The notes below the pieces were generated by a model. That model saw nothing but the letters and a program-made list of their open reading frames with translations, made no database searches and was not told where the DNA came from. From NCBI GenBank assembly GCA_965248175.1, contig OZ252093.1, forward strand, positions 2,604,001 to 2,668,000: DNA of 64,000 nt, in the 5' to 3' direction. Within the stretch, counting starts at the first letter, position 1. Each line of letters opens with the position of its first letter. This document shows, one piece after another, positions 10,434-17,825 of this stretch. Both the position numbers and the translations under genes were made by a program. The stretch comes from VXPQ01 sp965248175 (GTDB lineage Bacteria; Bacteroidota; Rhodothermia; Rhodothermales; VXPQ01).

Positions 10434-10550
10434 GTTAGATTCGTTCTCCTGCGAGCAGTCTCTGCCGCCGTACTCCGGCAACTGTGCCGCGCATTAAGGA
10501 TGGATGGTGAAAGTGACGATGATTGTTTCGGGGTCGGGCATAACGCATGG

Positions 10551-11078
10551 TCATGCGGCGCGATCTGCGATCTCGCGAATCGCCGCGGCCAGGTTGCGGG
10601 CAGGCGCCTGCACCTTGCCGACCACATTCGAAATAGGAGCGAGTAACAAACCGACTACGTCGCCTATGAGCTCGTCTTTCGACTTGAGTGAAGCCAGGGT
10701 ATCCAGCGAGCCCTCCCTGTAAAAAGCGCCATCTATGTAAACGGCCTTGACTTCAGGGCGAGTCGCTGATTCGTCTTTCAGGAAATCCCGGATGACGCGG
10801 GCCGGCGCCGACGGCTCCCCGCCGAATGCGATGGCCGTAGGGCCTTTCAGGTATTCCAGCAATTCGCTATACGCGGGACGCTCCTCCATTGCGAGGCGTA
10901 CCAAAGTATTCTTATACACCTTGAACGACACGCCGGCATTGCGGAAACGATTGCGCAAATCGTCCGCCTGACTGACAGTCAGCCCGGAATAATTGGTCAG
11001 GTACACGATCGTGTTTGCGTCGAGCATCTGCGCGATTTCCGCAACGACCGTTTCCTTCTCTGTTTTTGTCATGGGCAT
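10551..11078 (-). CDS. rplJ: 50S ribosomal protein L10
   Basis: 175 residues, starting MPMTKTEKETVVAEIAQML (ATG at 11076-11078; the ATG two codons on is also possible). Typical L10 features are the segment 'ivyltnysGLtVsqaddLRnrfRnaGvsfKVyKNTLvrlA' and, in the C-terminal half, 'kdELigdVVGLLLAPisnvVg', the helix that binds L7/L12 dimers. It is the base of the ribosomal stalk. In many bacteria L10 autoregulates its operon through an mRNA leader. The 99-bp gap to rplA (11079-11177) could hold such a leader, but I cannot recognise a conserved fold there. Confidence 0.98.
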   Translation of the reverse strand: MPMTKTEKETVVAEIAQMLDANTIVYLTNYSGLTVSQADDLRNRFRNAGVSFKVYKNTLVRLAMEERPAYSELLEYLKGPTAIAFGGEPSAPARVIRDFLKDESATRPEVKAVYIDGAFYREGSLDTLASLKSKDELIGDVVGLLLAPISNVVGKVQAPARNLAAAIREIADRAA

Positions 11079-11177
11079 GTCGGCGCCTCGCTATCTCGAT
11101 CGGTTGCTCTCGGGCTATCCGGCATAAACCGGCTATGCTACTTGCAATCAGGTATAGGAATGAACAGGCGAAAAGCG

Positions 11178-11888
11178 CTACCGAAGCGCACTCACGACCT
11201 GGATGCGATCCAGCGGGATCGGCGGCCCCATCGATGTCGAGATCGAGACCGATCGGACGTACGTACCCTTCGCCGATGCGGGGCGCAGTCGAAGCACTTC
11301 CTTGAGGAACACCTCCGCATTTTCCCGGAGATGGTCTGCGGAAAACGACACTTTTCCGATCGGCGTATGCAGATTTCCTGATTTATCAACGCGAAAGTCG
11401 ATTTTACCCGCCTTGACCTGTTGCACAGCCGGACCGACATCCATGGTGACCGTACCGCTTTTGGGGTTAGGCATAAGTCCTCTGGGCCCCAGTACGCGCC
11501 CGAGTTTGGCAACATCACGCATCACATCAGGCGTAGCGACCACGACATCGAAATCGGTCCACCCTTTCTTCTGGATACGTTCGATAAAATCATGCAGGCC
11601 GACATAATCGGCGCCAGCCTCTCTGGCCTCTTCCTGTTTGCCCTCGTTGGCCAGTACAAGCACGCGCACCTCCTTGCCCGTGCCGTGAGGCAATGCCGCC
11701 GTGCCTCTCACCATCTGGTCGGCATGACGCGGATCAACCCCGAGCCGCAGATCGATATCGACCGATTCGTCGAATTTCGCGCCGCCTGCCTTGCCAATCA
11801 GGGCACAGGCATCTTCGAGCGTGAAGGGGCCTCCTGCCTCTTTGACAATCTCGGCCGCCTGTTGGTAACGTTTTCCTTTTTTCGCCAT
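11178..11888 (-). CDS. rplA: 50S ribosomal protein L1
   Basis: 236 residues from the ATG at 11886-11888 (MAKKGKRYQQAAEIV). The open frame extends to a TTG at 11921, but family homology begins at this Met. Landmarks: 'FDESVDIDLRLGVDPRHADQMVRG', 'GLMPNPKSGTVT', and the C-terminal 'KGTYVRSVSISTSMGPPIPLD'. L1 binds 23S rRNA at the E-site stalk and, in many bacteria, represses its own rplK-rplA mRNA. It lies 91 bp after rplK in the conserved order rplK-rplA-rplJ-rplL. Confidence 0.98.
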   Translation of the reverse strand: MAKKGKRYQQAAEIVKEAGGPFTLEDACALIGKAGGAKFDESVDIDLRLGVDPRHADQMVRGTAALPHGTGKEVRVLVLANEGKQEEAREAGADYVGLHDFIERIQKKGWTDFDVVVATPDVMRDVAKLGRVLGPRGLMPNPKSGTVTMDVGPAVQQVKAGKIDFRVDKSGNLHTPIGKVSFSADHLRENAEVFLKEVLRLRPASAKGTYVRSVSISTSMGPPIPLDRIQVVSALR

Positions 11889-11979
11889 CCGAATATGTAG
11901 CGGATGTGGTGCTTGTATCAACGATGATGGAATGTCACGGATGCAGGAACACTGCCCCGATCATACAAAACGGCCTCGC

Positions 11980-12414
11980 TCAAGAGGGTCCGCCTTCGAC
12001 GCGTATCCCCATTGAACGCGCCGTACCAGCTACCATGGAAGCCGCCTTGTCCATGTCGAATGCGTTGAGATCCTCCATCTTCTGCCCGGCAATCTTGCGA
12101 CAGTCCTCCCAGGTCACCGTTCCCACTTTGTTCCGCAGGGAATCGCCGGATCCCGACGGAATCTTCGCAGCAGTCTTCAGAAGCACCGCTGCAGGGGGGC
12201 TCTTGACGATGAAGCTGAAGGTCTTGTCGGTATAAACCGTGATCACGACAGGAAGGACAAGCCCCATCCTATCCTGCGTCGCCGCATTGAATTGCTTGCA
12301 GAACTCCATGATGTTCACCCCTTTCTGCCCCAACGCAGGGCCTATTGGGGGGGCCGGATTCGCCTGTCCAGCCTTGATCTGAAGCTTGATATACCCGTCG
12401 ATTAGCTTCGCCAT
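11980..12414 (-). CDS. rplK: 50S ribosomal protein L11
   Basis: 144 residues starting MAKLIDGYIKLQI. The N-terminal domain has the proline-rich 'AGQANPAPPIGPALGQKGVNIMEFCKQFNAAT' segment where thiostrepton-class drugs act, and the C-terminal rRNA-binding domain ends 'MVAGTARSMGIRVEG'. L11 takes part in the factor-binding centre. The 176-bp gap to nusG (12415-12590) contains no gene. It is AT-rich and might hold a second promoter, but I found no convincing pair of boxes. Confidence 0.98.
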   Translation of the reverse strand: MAKLIDGYIKLQIKAGQANPAPPIGPALGQKGVNIMEFCKQFNAATQDRMGLVLPVVITVYTDKTFSFIVKSPPAAVLLKTAAKIPSGSGDSLRNKVGTVTWEDCRKIAGQKMEDLNAFDMDKAASMVAGTARSMGIRVEGGPS

Positions 12415-12590
12415 ACTGTAGTAAAGCGCGGTGCAAACGCCAGAGAAATCGTACCGTTTTGTACGCTCAGCTCCCGCTTTCTGTTAATTTGGCAGCAAAA
12501 GTCAGCTTGTTAATATCGGAAATTTTTGGGGAATATTCCACAAAAACACGGGTTGCGCACGCGGGTTCAAGTATTATTCACAATCAAGTG

Positions 12591-13145
12591 TTAATCATCC
12601 CGCTCCACCTGCAGATAATCCAGTTCCAGGGGCGTCTTCCGCCCAAAAATAGATACCATCACCTTGACTTTCATTTTGTCGGGATACACCTCCTCGACAA
12701 AACCGCTGAAATTGTTGAACGGGCCATCCACTACCTTCACGAGATCCCCGTTCTTGAATGGCATCTCCGGCTGTTCGCCCGCCTCCCGGACCTCGTTCAT
12801 TTTGCCCATGATCCGGTTTATTTCATCGGGGCGCAACGGCGTGGGCTCGTCGCCTGTGGTCAGAAAACCAATCACCGAGGGAAGATTGGAAATGACATGC
12901 TGCAACTCGGTATCAAGCGCGATATGCAGCATCACATACCCCGGGAAGAACGTCTTCTCGCGCGTACGCTTTTTGCCGCTACGCATCTCGAAAACGGTCT
13001 CGGTAGGGATCATGACTTCATTGATCCTGTCTTGCAGATTGAGACGCTCGATCTCCTTCTCGAGATAGTGCTTGACCTTTTTTTCGTGGCCCGAAAACGT
13101 GCGCAGCACGTACCATTTGCGGATGATTTCCTTTTCCTTCACCAT
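12591..13145 (-). CDS. nusG: Transcription termination/antitermination factor NusG
   Basis: 184 residues, starting MVKEKEIIRKWYVLRTFSGHE with AAGGAA before the ATG. The NGN domain covers about residues 10-115 ('WYVLRTFSGHEKKVKHYLE', 'FFPGYVMLHIALD'). A C-terminal KOW domain follows (about residues 128-184: 'FKNGDLVKVVDGPFNNFSGFVEEVYPDKMKVKV'). NusG rides on RNA polymerase, suppresses pausing and links it to Rho or to the ribosome. It is 55 bp downstream of secE, the standard arrangement. Confidence 0.97.
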   Translation of the reverse strand: MVKEKEIIRKWYVLRTFSGHEKKVKHYLEKEIERLNLQDRINEVMIPTETVFEMRSGKKRTREKTFFPGYVMLHIALDTELQHVISNLPSVIGFLTTGDEPTPLRPDEINRIMGKMNEVREAGEQPEMPFKNGDLVKVVDGPFNNFSGFVEEVYPDKMKVKVMVSIFGRKTPLELDYLQVERDD

Positions 13146-13200
13146 TTTTCCTTGTACCTGAGAAAAATGTCTCGACGAGATATACTTTGGAATAACCGGA

Positions 13201-13380
13201 TCAGCGGTATATGAACTCCAGTATCCGGCTAATGATCTGATCGGCTCCCCAAATGTACAGGGAAACGATCATCGACGCCAGCAGGGTGATTAGTGTGTTA
13301 CTAACCAGCTCGTTACGCGCAGGCCAACTGACCTTGCGCATCTCCCTGCTTACGTCGCCCAGATATTTGGCCACCTTCAT
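13201..13380 (-). CDS. secE: Preprotein translocase subunit SecE
   Basis: A 59-residue frame read directly from the sequence: ATG at 13378-13380, stop TGA at 13201-13203. It begins MKVAKYLGDVSREMRKVSWP, where the 'EmrKVsWPar.E' amphipathic segment is the SecE signature, followed by a single membrane helix (about residues 27-55). This is the short, one-helix form found in most bacteria outside the enterics. It clamps SecY in the translocon. Its position between tRNA-Trp and nusG is the conserved one. Confidence 0.95.
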   Translation of the reverse strand: MKVAKYLGDVSREMRKVSWPARNELVSNTLITLLASMIVSLYIWGADQIISRILEFIYR

Positions 13381-13423
13381 GTTTGATCCTGGTTACGGCG
13401 TGTCACGCCATGAATGTTGCGGG

Positions 13424-13496
<73 letters not shown>

Positions 13497-13556
13497 GTGC
13501 ACAGCGATGGTTACTGCTGCATGATTCGTATGCGAAAAGCGGCGGCGCATCGCATG

Positions 13557-13628
<72 letters not shown>

Positions 13629-13651
13629 TGAAACCGACATGCGCTTGCTGG

Positions 13652-13724
13652 AGCGGAAGACGGGATTCGAACCCGCGACCCTCAGCTTGGAAGGCTGATG
13701 CTCTACCATCTGAGCTACTTCCGC
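13652..13724 (-). tRNA. tRNA-Gly (TCC anticodon)
   Basis: 73 nt: acceptor GCGGAAG/CTTCCGC, anticodon loop CTTCCAA (anticodon TCC), T-arm GGTTCGAATCC. No encoded CCA. Confidence 0.97.
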
Positions 13725-13809
13725 TACGATACGTCATACGGTACTGTGGTCGAGAAGGCACGCCACACGGGCGCCCTCCGTCACATAAAAGCCGTCGAAC
13801 GAAAAAGGG

Positions 13810-13891
13810 TGGGCAGGGGAGGATTCGAACCTCCGAACCCTGAGGGAGCAGATTTACAGTCTGCCGCCTTTGACCACTCGGCAACCTGCCC
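13810..13891 (-). tRNA. tRNA-Tyr (GTA anticodon)
   Basis: 82 nt with the long variable arm of class II tRNAs: acceptor GGGCAGG/CCTGCCC, anticodon stem GCAGA/TCTGC with loop CTGTAAA (anticodon GTA). Confidence 0.97.
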
Positions 13892-13950
13892 GGTACTGCC
13901 GGAGAACACGCTCCGAAAAGGTCCTCTCAAAAACACCTGTTCAAATGAAG

Positions 13951-14023
13951 AGCTGGCGAAGGGACTCGAACCCCCAACCTGCTCATTACAAGTGAGCTGC
14001 TCTACCGGTTGAGCTACGCCAGC
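13951..14023 (-). tRNA. tRNA-Thr (TGT anticodon)
   Basis: 73 nt: acceptor GCTGGCG/CGCCAGC, anticodon stem GCTCA/TGAGC with loop CTTGTAA (anticodon TGT). First gene of the tRNA cluster and of the presumed secE-nusG transcript. Confidence 0.97.
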
Positions 14024-14054
14024 CTCGCCGCCTTCCGAGCGACCCCAATCTTTC

Positions 14055-14084
14055 AAATTACGTATTCGCGGCGCATGGTGTCAA
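14055..14084 (-). promoter_or_regulatory. Promoter of the tRNA-secE-nusG block
   Basis: Minus strand: -35 TTGACA (14079-14084), 18-nt spacer, -10 TAATTT followed by G (14055-14060). The start of transcription would fall about 25 nt before tRNA-Thr(TGT). The -35 is a perfect match; the -10 also fits the TAnnTTTG shape known for Bacteroidota. Confidence 0.65.
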
Positions 14085-14136
14085 CCTGCATGCCGCAAAC
14101 AGAGGCAGCATATCCCGCAGAGACATCAAAGTTTCC

Positions 14137-14793
14137 TTACCGGGGTTTGCTTTTTGTATTTTCCCCTGATTTCTTTGAGGAACGCTTCTTCTTTTGAACA
14201 TATCGGCGTACCCCGCCTGCGAGCAAGGCCAGCCCGATCAGGCACAGAACGGCTCGCCCGTAATCCCGAAGCCAATAGCCGACTTCCTGCCAGTTGTCGC
14301 CCACGGCGTATCCGGCCCAGACAATCAGCAATATCCACGCGAGGGCGCTCAGCGTGGATATCGCTGCTGTGCGCAAACCGTCAAGACGGGCCATGCCGGC
14401 GAGGAGCCCGACAACTCCGCGGAGCCCCGCCAAAAACCGGTTGGCCGCCACAAGACCATACCCCCAGCGGTCCATGTGACGACGACCCCTGTCAATCCGC
14501 TCCGGGGAAATCCATCGGAACCAGCGCGATCGCAGTACGGCGTCGCCGACCAGATACCCGACGAGATACATGGTCATAAACCCCATAACGCTGCCCAGTG
14601 TCGCCATGCCGGCCACAAGCACAAAATGCAGCTCGCCGACGCCAACAAGATATCCGCCGAACACAACCGCCATGTCACCGGGAACAGGAGGAAGCACATT
14701 CTCCGCATAGGCAACAAGCAAAATGCCGGTATAGGCCCATGCCGGAGACAACCCGTCTAGCCACATCACCAGATCCTGCAACAGATCACCCAT
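14137..14793 (-). CDS. DedA family (VTT domain) inner-membrane protein
   Basis: 218 residues with several membrane helices. Family motifs: 'AYAENVLPPVPGDMAVVFGGYLVG' near the N-terminus (the acidic residue plus PxPGD loop) and the 'NRFLAGLRGVVGLLAGMARL' segment around residue 118 (matching the conserved R..PG.R.....AG). The C-terminal tail is very basic. DedA proteins scavenge or flip undecaprenyl phosphate and other lipids and support membrane homeostasis; the exact substrate here is unknown. The start overlaps the end of ispF by 8 bp, so it is the last gene of queA-ispD-ispF-dedA. As undecaprenyl phosphate is built from MEP-pathway isoprenoids, co-transcription makes sense (inference). Confidence 0.88.
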   Translation of the reverse strand: MGDLLQDLVMWLDGLSPAWAYTGILLVAYAENVLPPVPGDMAVVFGGYLVGVGELHFVLVAGMATLGSVMGFMTMYLVGYLVGDAVLRSRWFRWISPERIDRGRRHMDRWGYGLVAANRFLAGLRGVVGLLAGMARLDGLRTAAISTLSALAWILLIVWAGYAVGDNWQEVGYWLRDYGRAVLCLIGLALLAGGVRRYVQKKKRSSKKSGENTKSKPR

Positions 14794-15271
14794 TCCGGTC
14801 CATCGCTACGATCGTGCACATTGCAAACGCAGACGCTCCTTCCCCCTTCCCGATAGCGTCCATTTTCTCGTGTGTCGTGGCCTTCACGGAAACAGCCCCC
14901 TCATCAATGGAAAGGCAGCGGGCAATAACCGCGCGCATCCGGGGAACGTAAGGCTGAAGACGCGGGCGTTCAAGCACGACCGTCGCATCGACGTTATGCG
15001 CCCGGTATCCGGCTTCCGAAAGTTTACCGGCCACACTGCCAAGGAGATCGGCGCCCGCTATACCTGCCCAGCGCTCATCCGTATCGGGAAAGTGGGCGCC
15101 TATATCCCCGAGGGCCGCAGCACCCAGCAGCGCATCGGCTACGGCGTGCAGGAGCACATCGGCATCGGAGTGCCCATCAAGACCCTTGTCGAAAGGAATC
15201 TCAATTCCCCCGATAACCAGAGGGCGGCCTTCGACGAGGCGGTGTACATCGTATCCGAAGCCGATTCTCAT
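14786..15271 (-). CDS. ispF: 2-C-methyl-D-erythritol 2,4-cyclodiphosphate synthase
   Basis: 161 residues starting MRIGFGYDVHRLVEGRPL. Metal and active-site motifs: DVH (residues 8-10), 'GLDGHSDADVLLHAVADALLGAAALGDIGAHFPDTD', and the C-terminal 'VKATTHEKMDAIGKGEGASAFA'. Catalyses cyclisation of CDP-ME 2-phosphate, the fifth MEP-pathway step. The start codon overlaps the stop of ispD (ATGA, 15268-15271), indicating translational coupling; ispD and ispF make consecutive-pathway enzymes that are fused in some bacteria. Confidence 0.98.
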   Translation of the reverse strand: MRIGFGYDVHRLVEGRPLVIGGIEIPFDKGLDGHSDADVLLHAVADALLGAAALGDIGAHFPDTDERWAGIAGADLLGSVAGKLSEAGYRAHNVDATVVLERPRLQPYVPRMRAVIARCLSIDEGAVSVKATTHEKMDAIGKGEGASAFAMCTIVAMDRNG

Positions 15272-16026
15272 GGGTCTACAGACGAGGTTCGTTCGAATGA
15301 AGACTGAATAATCCCAACCAGTTCATAGTCTGCCGGCGTGGTCACCTTGATATTCAATGCACTACCCTCCACCAGAGCCACCGGCCGCCCGATATGCTGG
15401 ACAAGCGCCACATCGTCCGAGGCTTCGCGTCCCTCGCTACGAGCCACGCGGTGCGCCTCTTCAAGCCAGACCCGGCGAAATGCCTGCGGCGTCTGCATAC
15501 GGCAGAGTCGCTCCCTGTCGACGGTTTCTGCAAATACGCCCCGGGATACTGCGCGCAGGGTATCTGCAACAGGCAGCGCAAGGGCCGCTGCACCCTCCTG
15601 AAGGGCCGTAGAAATCACAGCGTCGATACACTCTGCGGGGACAAAGGGACGCACCGCATCGTGCACAAGCACAATGTCCATATCGGAAGATACGGATCCG
15701 GCGGGGGGCGCTGCATCGAGAGCTGCCGCAACAGAAGCCTGCCGGCTGTCTCCGCCCGGGGTCACCGTATGGATTTTCTGAAATCCGAGGGCATGCAACT
15801 CCGAGGCCAGCCATTCCGTGTCGCCCTCCGGAGCAGCCACTACGATATGATCAACCCGGGGATGCCTTTCAAATACACGGAGTGTTTGTACCAGGAGAGG
15901 TGCCCCGCCGATATCCCGATATTGCTTGCGTGGGCCGCCCATGCGCACGCCGCGGCCCGCAGCCGGAACGAGTACCGTAACGATAGGCAATTCTTTCTTC
16001 ACAGGGACCTCAGTATCCGCAGGCAT
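15268..16026 (-). CDS. ispD: 2-C-methyl-D-erythritol 4-phosphate cytidylyltransferase
   Basis: 252 residues. The nucleotidyltransferase P-loop-like motif 'VLVPAAGRGVRMGGPRKQYRDIGG' is at about residues 18-41, 'VHDAVRPFVP' at about 125, and 'QTPQAFR...L' and 'SDDVALVQ' in the C-terminal half. Transfers CMP to MEP in the MEP isoprenoid route. Coupled to ispF by a 4-bp overlap and 42 bp downstream of queA. Confidence 0.97.
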   Translation of the reverse strand: MPADTEVPVKKELPIVTVLVPAAGRGVRMGGPRKQYRDIGGAPLLVQTLRVFERHPRVDHIVVAAPEGDTEWLASELHALGFQKIHTVTPGGDSRQASVAAALDAAPPAGSVSSDMDIVLVHDAVRPFVPAECIDAVISTALQEGAAALALPVADTLRAVSRGVFAETVDRERLCRMQTPQAFRRVWLEEAHRVARSEGREASDDVALVQHIGRPVALVEGSALNIKVTTPADYELVGIIQSSFERTSSVDP

Positions 16027-16068
16027 ATCTGTGCCGGTGCAACGCTAAAATATACGCGACGCACCGGA

Positions 16069-17115
16069 TCACAATATGAGCATGGCATCCCCAAAGGAGA
16101 ACAGGCGATACTTTTCTTCTATCGCAAGCCGGTAAGACTCCATGACGAAATCATAGCCGGCAAACGCCGCTGTGAGCATCAGAAGCGTACTTCCAGGTTG
16201 ATGAAAGTTCGTGAGCAGCCGCTCGGTGATTCTGAATTTATAGGGCGGACAGATGAACTTGTCGGTCCATCCGCTGCCTGCCTTGCACAAATACGAGGCG
16301 GAAAGACTCGATTCGATGGCCCGAACCACGGTCGTACCAATCGCCATTACCGTATTGTCCGGGGACAACAGCGCCTCGTTCACGGCGCTGGCGGTTTCCT
16401 CCGAGATCATAAAGCGCTCCGAATCCATCCGGTGCTTTGTCAGATCTTCCACTTCAACAGGACGAAAGGTGCCCAGTCCGACATGCAGCGTAGTGGGCAC
16501 GATCCGAACACCTTTGGCACGCAGCGTTTCGATCAACTCCGGGGTAAAATGCAACCCTGCCGAAGGAACAGCGACTGCTCCCCTATTCTCCGCAAAAATA
16601 GTCTGATAGCGCGCACGATCCTCCTCCTCGACAGCACGCTTCACGTATGGCGGCAAAGGGGTCTGTCCGATCTCGTCTATCTTCGCATAGAGATCCAGGT
16701 TGGTCCCTTCAAACACAAAGCGGATGGTTCGTCCCCGCGAGGTCGTATTGTCAATCACCTCGGCAATCAGCCCCCCGTTGAAATACAACTTGTTGCCGAT
16801 GCGAATCTTCCGCGCAGGATCGACAATGACGTCCCACAGCCTGCTTTCGGGATTCAACTCCCGAAGCAGGAATACCTCGATCTTCGCTCCTGTTTTTTCC
16901 TTGTTCCCGTACAGACGAGCCGGGAAAACTTTCGTGTCGTTTACGACGATGATGTCGCCTTCCCTGAAGTACTGTGGAAGGTCACTGATATGCCGGTGCT
17001 GGATCGTCCTGTTTGTGCGATCAAGCACCATGAGCCGGGCCGCATCGCGCGGTTCGGCAGGGTATTTCGCTATGTACTCCCTGGGAAAATTGTACTTGAA
17101 ATCCGATAGTTTCAT
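16069..17115 (-). CDS. queA: S-adenosylmethionine:tRNA ribosyltransferase-isomerase
   Basis: 348 residues from the ATG at 17113-17115 (MKLSDFKYNFPREYIAKYPAEPRDAARLMV). The open frame runs 49 codons further upstream, but that part has no family similarity. Diagnostic segments: 'DIIVVNDTKVFPARLYGNK', 'GAVAVPSAGLHFT', 'LHVGLGTFRPVEVEDLTKHRMDSE', and 'FHQPGSTLLMLTAAFAGYD'. QueA adds the epoxycyclopentane-carrying moiety during queuosine synthesis on GUN-anticodon tRNAs, which include tRNA-Tyr(GTA) of this window. Likely first gene of the queA-ispD-ispF-dedA operon. Confidence 0.96.
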   Translation of the reverse strand: MKLSDFKYNFPREYIAKYPAEPRDAARLMVLDRTNRTIQHRHISDLPQYFREGDIIVVNDTKVFPARLYGNKEKTGAKIEVFLLRELNPESRLWDVIVDPARKIRIGNKLYFNGGLIAEVIDNTTSRGRTIRFVFEGTNLDLYAKIDEIGQTPLPPYVKRAVEEEDRARYQTIFAENRGAVAVPSAGLHFTPELIETLRAKGVRIVPTTLHVGLGTFRPVEVEDLTKHRMDSERFMISEETASAVNEALLSPDNTVMAIGTTVVRAIESSLSASYLCKAGSGWTDKFICPPYKFRITERLLTNFHQPGSTLLMLTAAFAGYDFVMESYRLAIEEKYRLFSFGDAMLIL

Positions 17116-17318
17116 ACGGGATGTACATGCAGGAAGAAACGGGAACGCGCCCAAACGCCCGAACGGGCGTGGTGTTTCCAACGCAGCACGGAAGCGGTTT
17201 AAACAAAACGCTCTTTCTCGACAATAATGTTTTTGATATTTTGACAACATTCGCCTCGACACCCCTTTGTCGCACTGTACTTATTTTGTCTGTGCGTTCC
17301 CCCGCTTCTTTTTCGACC

Positions 17319-17825
17319 GTGTTGCGACGCGCATTCTTTCTTGCCTGCTCCGTCATCCTGCTGCCGGCGGTACTAACGCTCGCCGTCTTCCTTGCTGCCT
17401 GTGACCAGGGTTTTGCCCCACCCGACGACCCCCCGACCGGTACACTCGTTGTAGATATTACCTACGAAAATTACCCGGAGACCTGGCCCCCCACCGAGGA
17501 TATTTATGAACTGCTGTTCGTCGCCCTGCGGTTCGTTCCAAAAGACACTGCCGACTTTCTGCAACTCAACCGGCTTATTTTCAGCGAGCGTCTACAGTTT
17601 CATGTGGAGCAACAAACCGTGACACTTGACAGCGTCGGAACGGGGCTTTATCCCTACGCCGGGGTTGCACACAAATACAGCCCTGACCTGTTCGCCTGGC
17701 GACCCATCGGTCTTGTGGAAGAAGGCGGCGGCATAATCGTCATCTCCCCCGGGGAAACTACCCGGATCTCCATGTCGGCCGATTTTCTCAATCCACCCCC
17801 ATTCCCCCCTCCTGAAACCCCATGA
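17319..17825 (+). CDS. Predicted outer-membrane lipoprotein coupled to a TonB receptor (unknown family)
   Basis: I do not recognise the family. The open frame goes back to 17121, but the N-terminal 66 residues look like untranslated leader. The GTG at 17319 gives a normal lipoprotein signal: basic start (VLRRAFF), hydrophobic core, and lipobox LAAC with Cys28; a GTG at 17292 is an alternative. The mature protein (about 140 residues) is Pro-rich at both ends, starts its fold with 'GTLVVDITYENYP', and has no Cys beyond the lipobox. The stop overlaps the start of the TonB receptor gene (ATGA at 17822-17825), so the two are translationally coupled and the lipoprotein probably works with the receptor at the outer membrane (inference). 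Confidence 0.65.
   Translation: MLRRAFFLACSVILLPAVLTLAVFLAACDQGFAPPDDPPTGTLVVDITYENYPETWPPTEDIYELLFVALRFVPKDTADFLQLNRLIFSERLQFHVEQQTVTLDSVGTGLYPYAGVAHKYSPDLFAWRPIGLVEEGGGIIVISPGETTRISMSADFLNPPPFPPPETP

Noticed and set aside
11079..11177. L10-type autoregulatory leader before rplJ, and L1 site before rplK
   Set aside because: I could not identify conserved elements by eye in 11079-11177 or 12415-12590; a covariance-model search would decide.
17116..17318. Cobalamin or other riboswitch, or a promoter, upstream of the lipoprotein-TonB genes
   Set aside because: No B12-box or other riboswitch core is visible. A TTGACA at 17241-17246 has no -10 at proper spacing. The hairpin ACGCCC-GAAC-GGGCGT (17155-17170) has no T-run and no obvious role.
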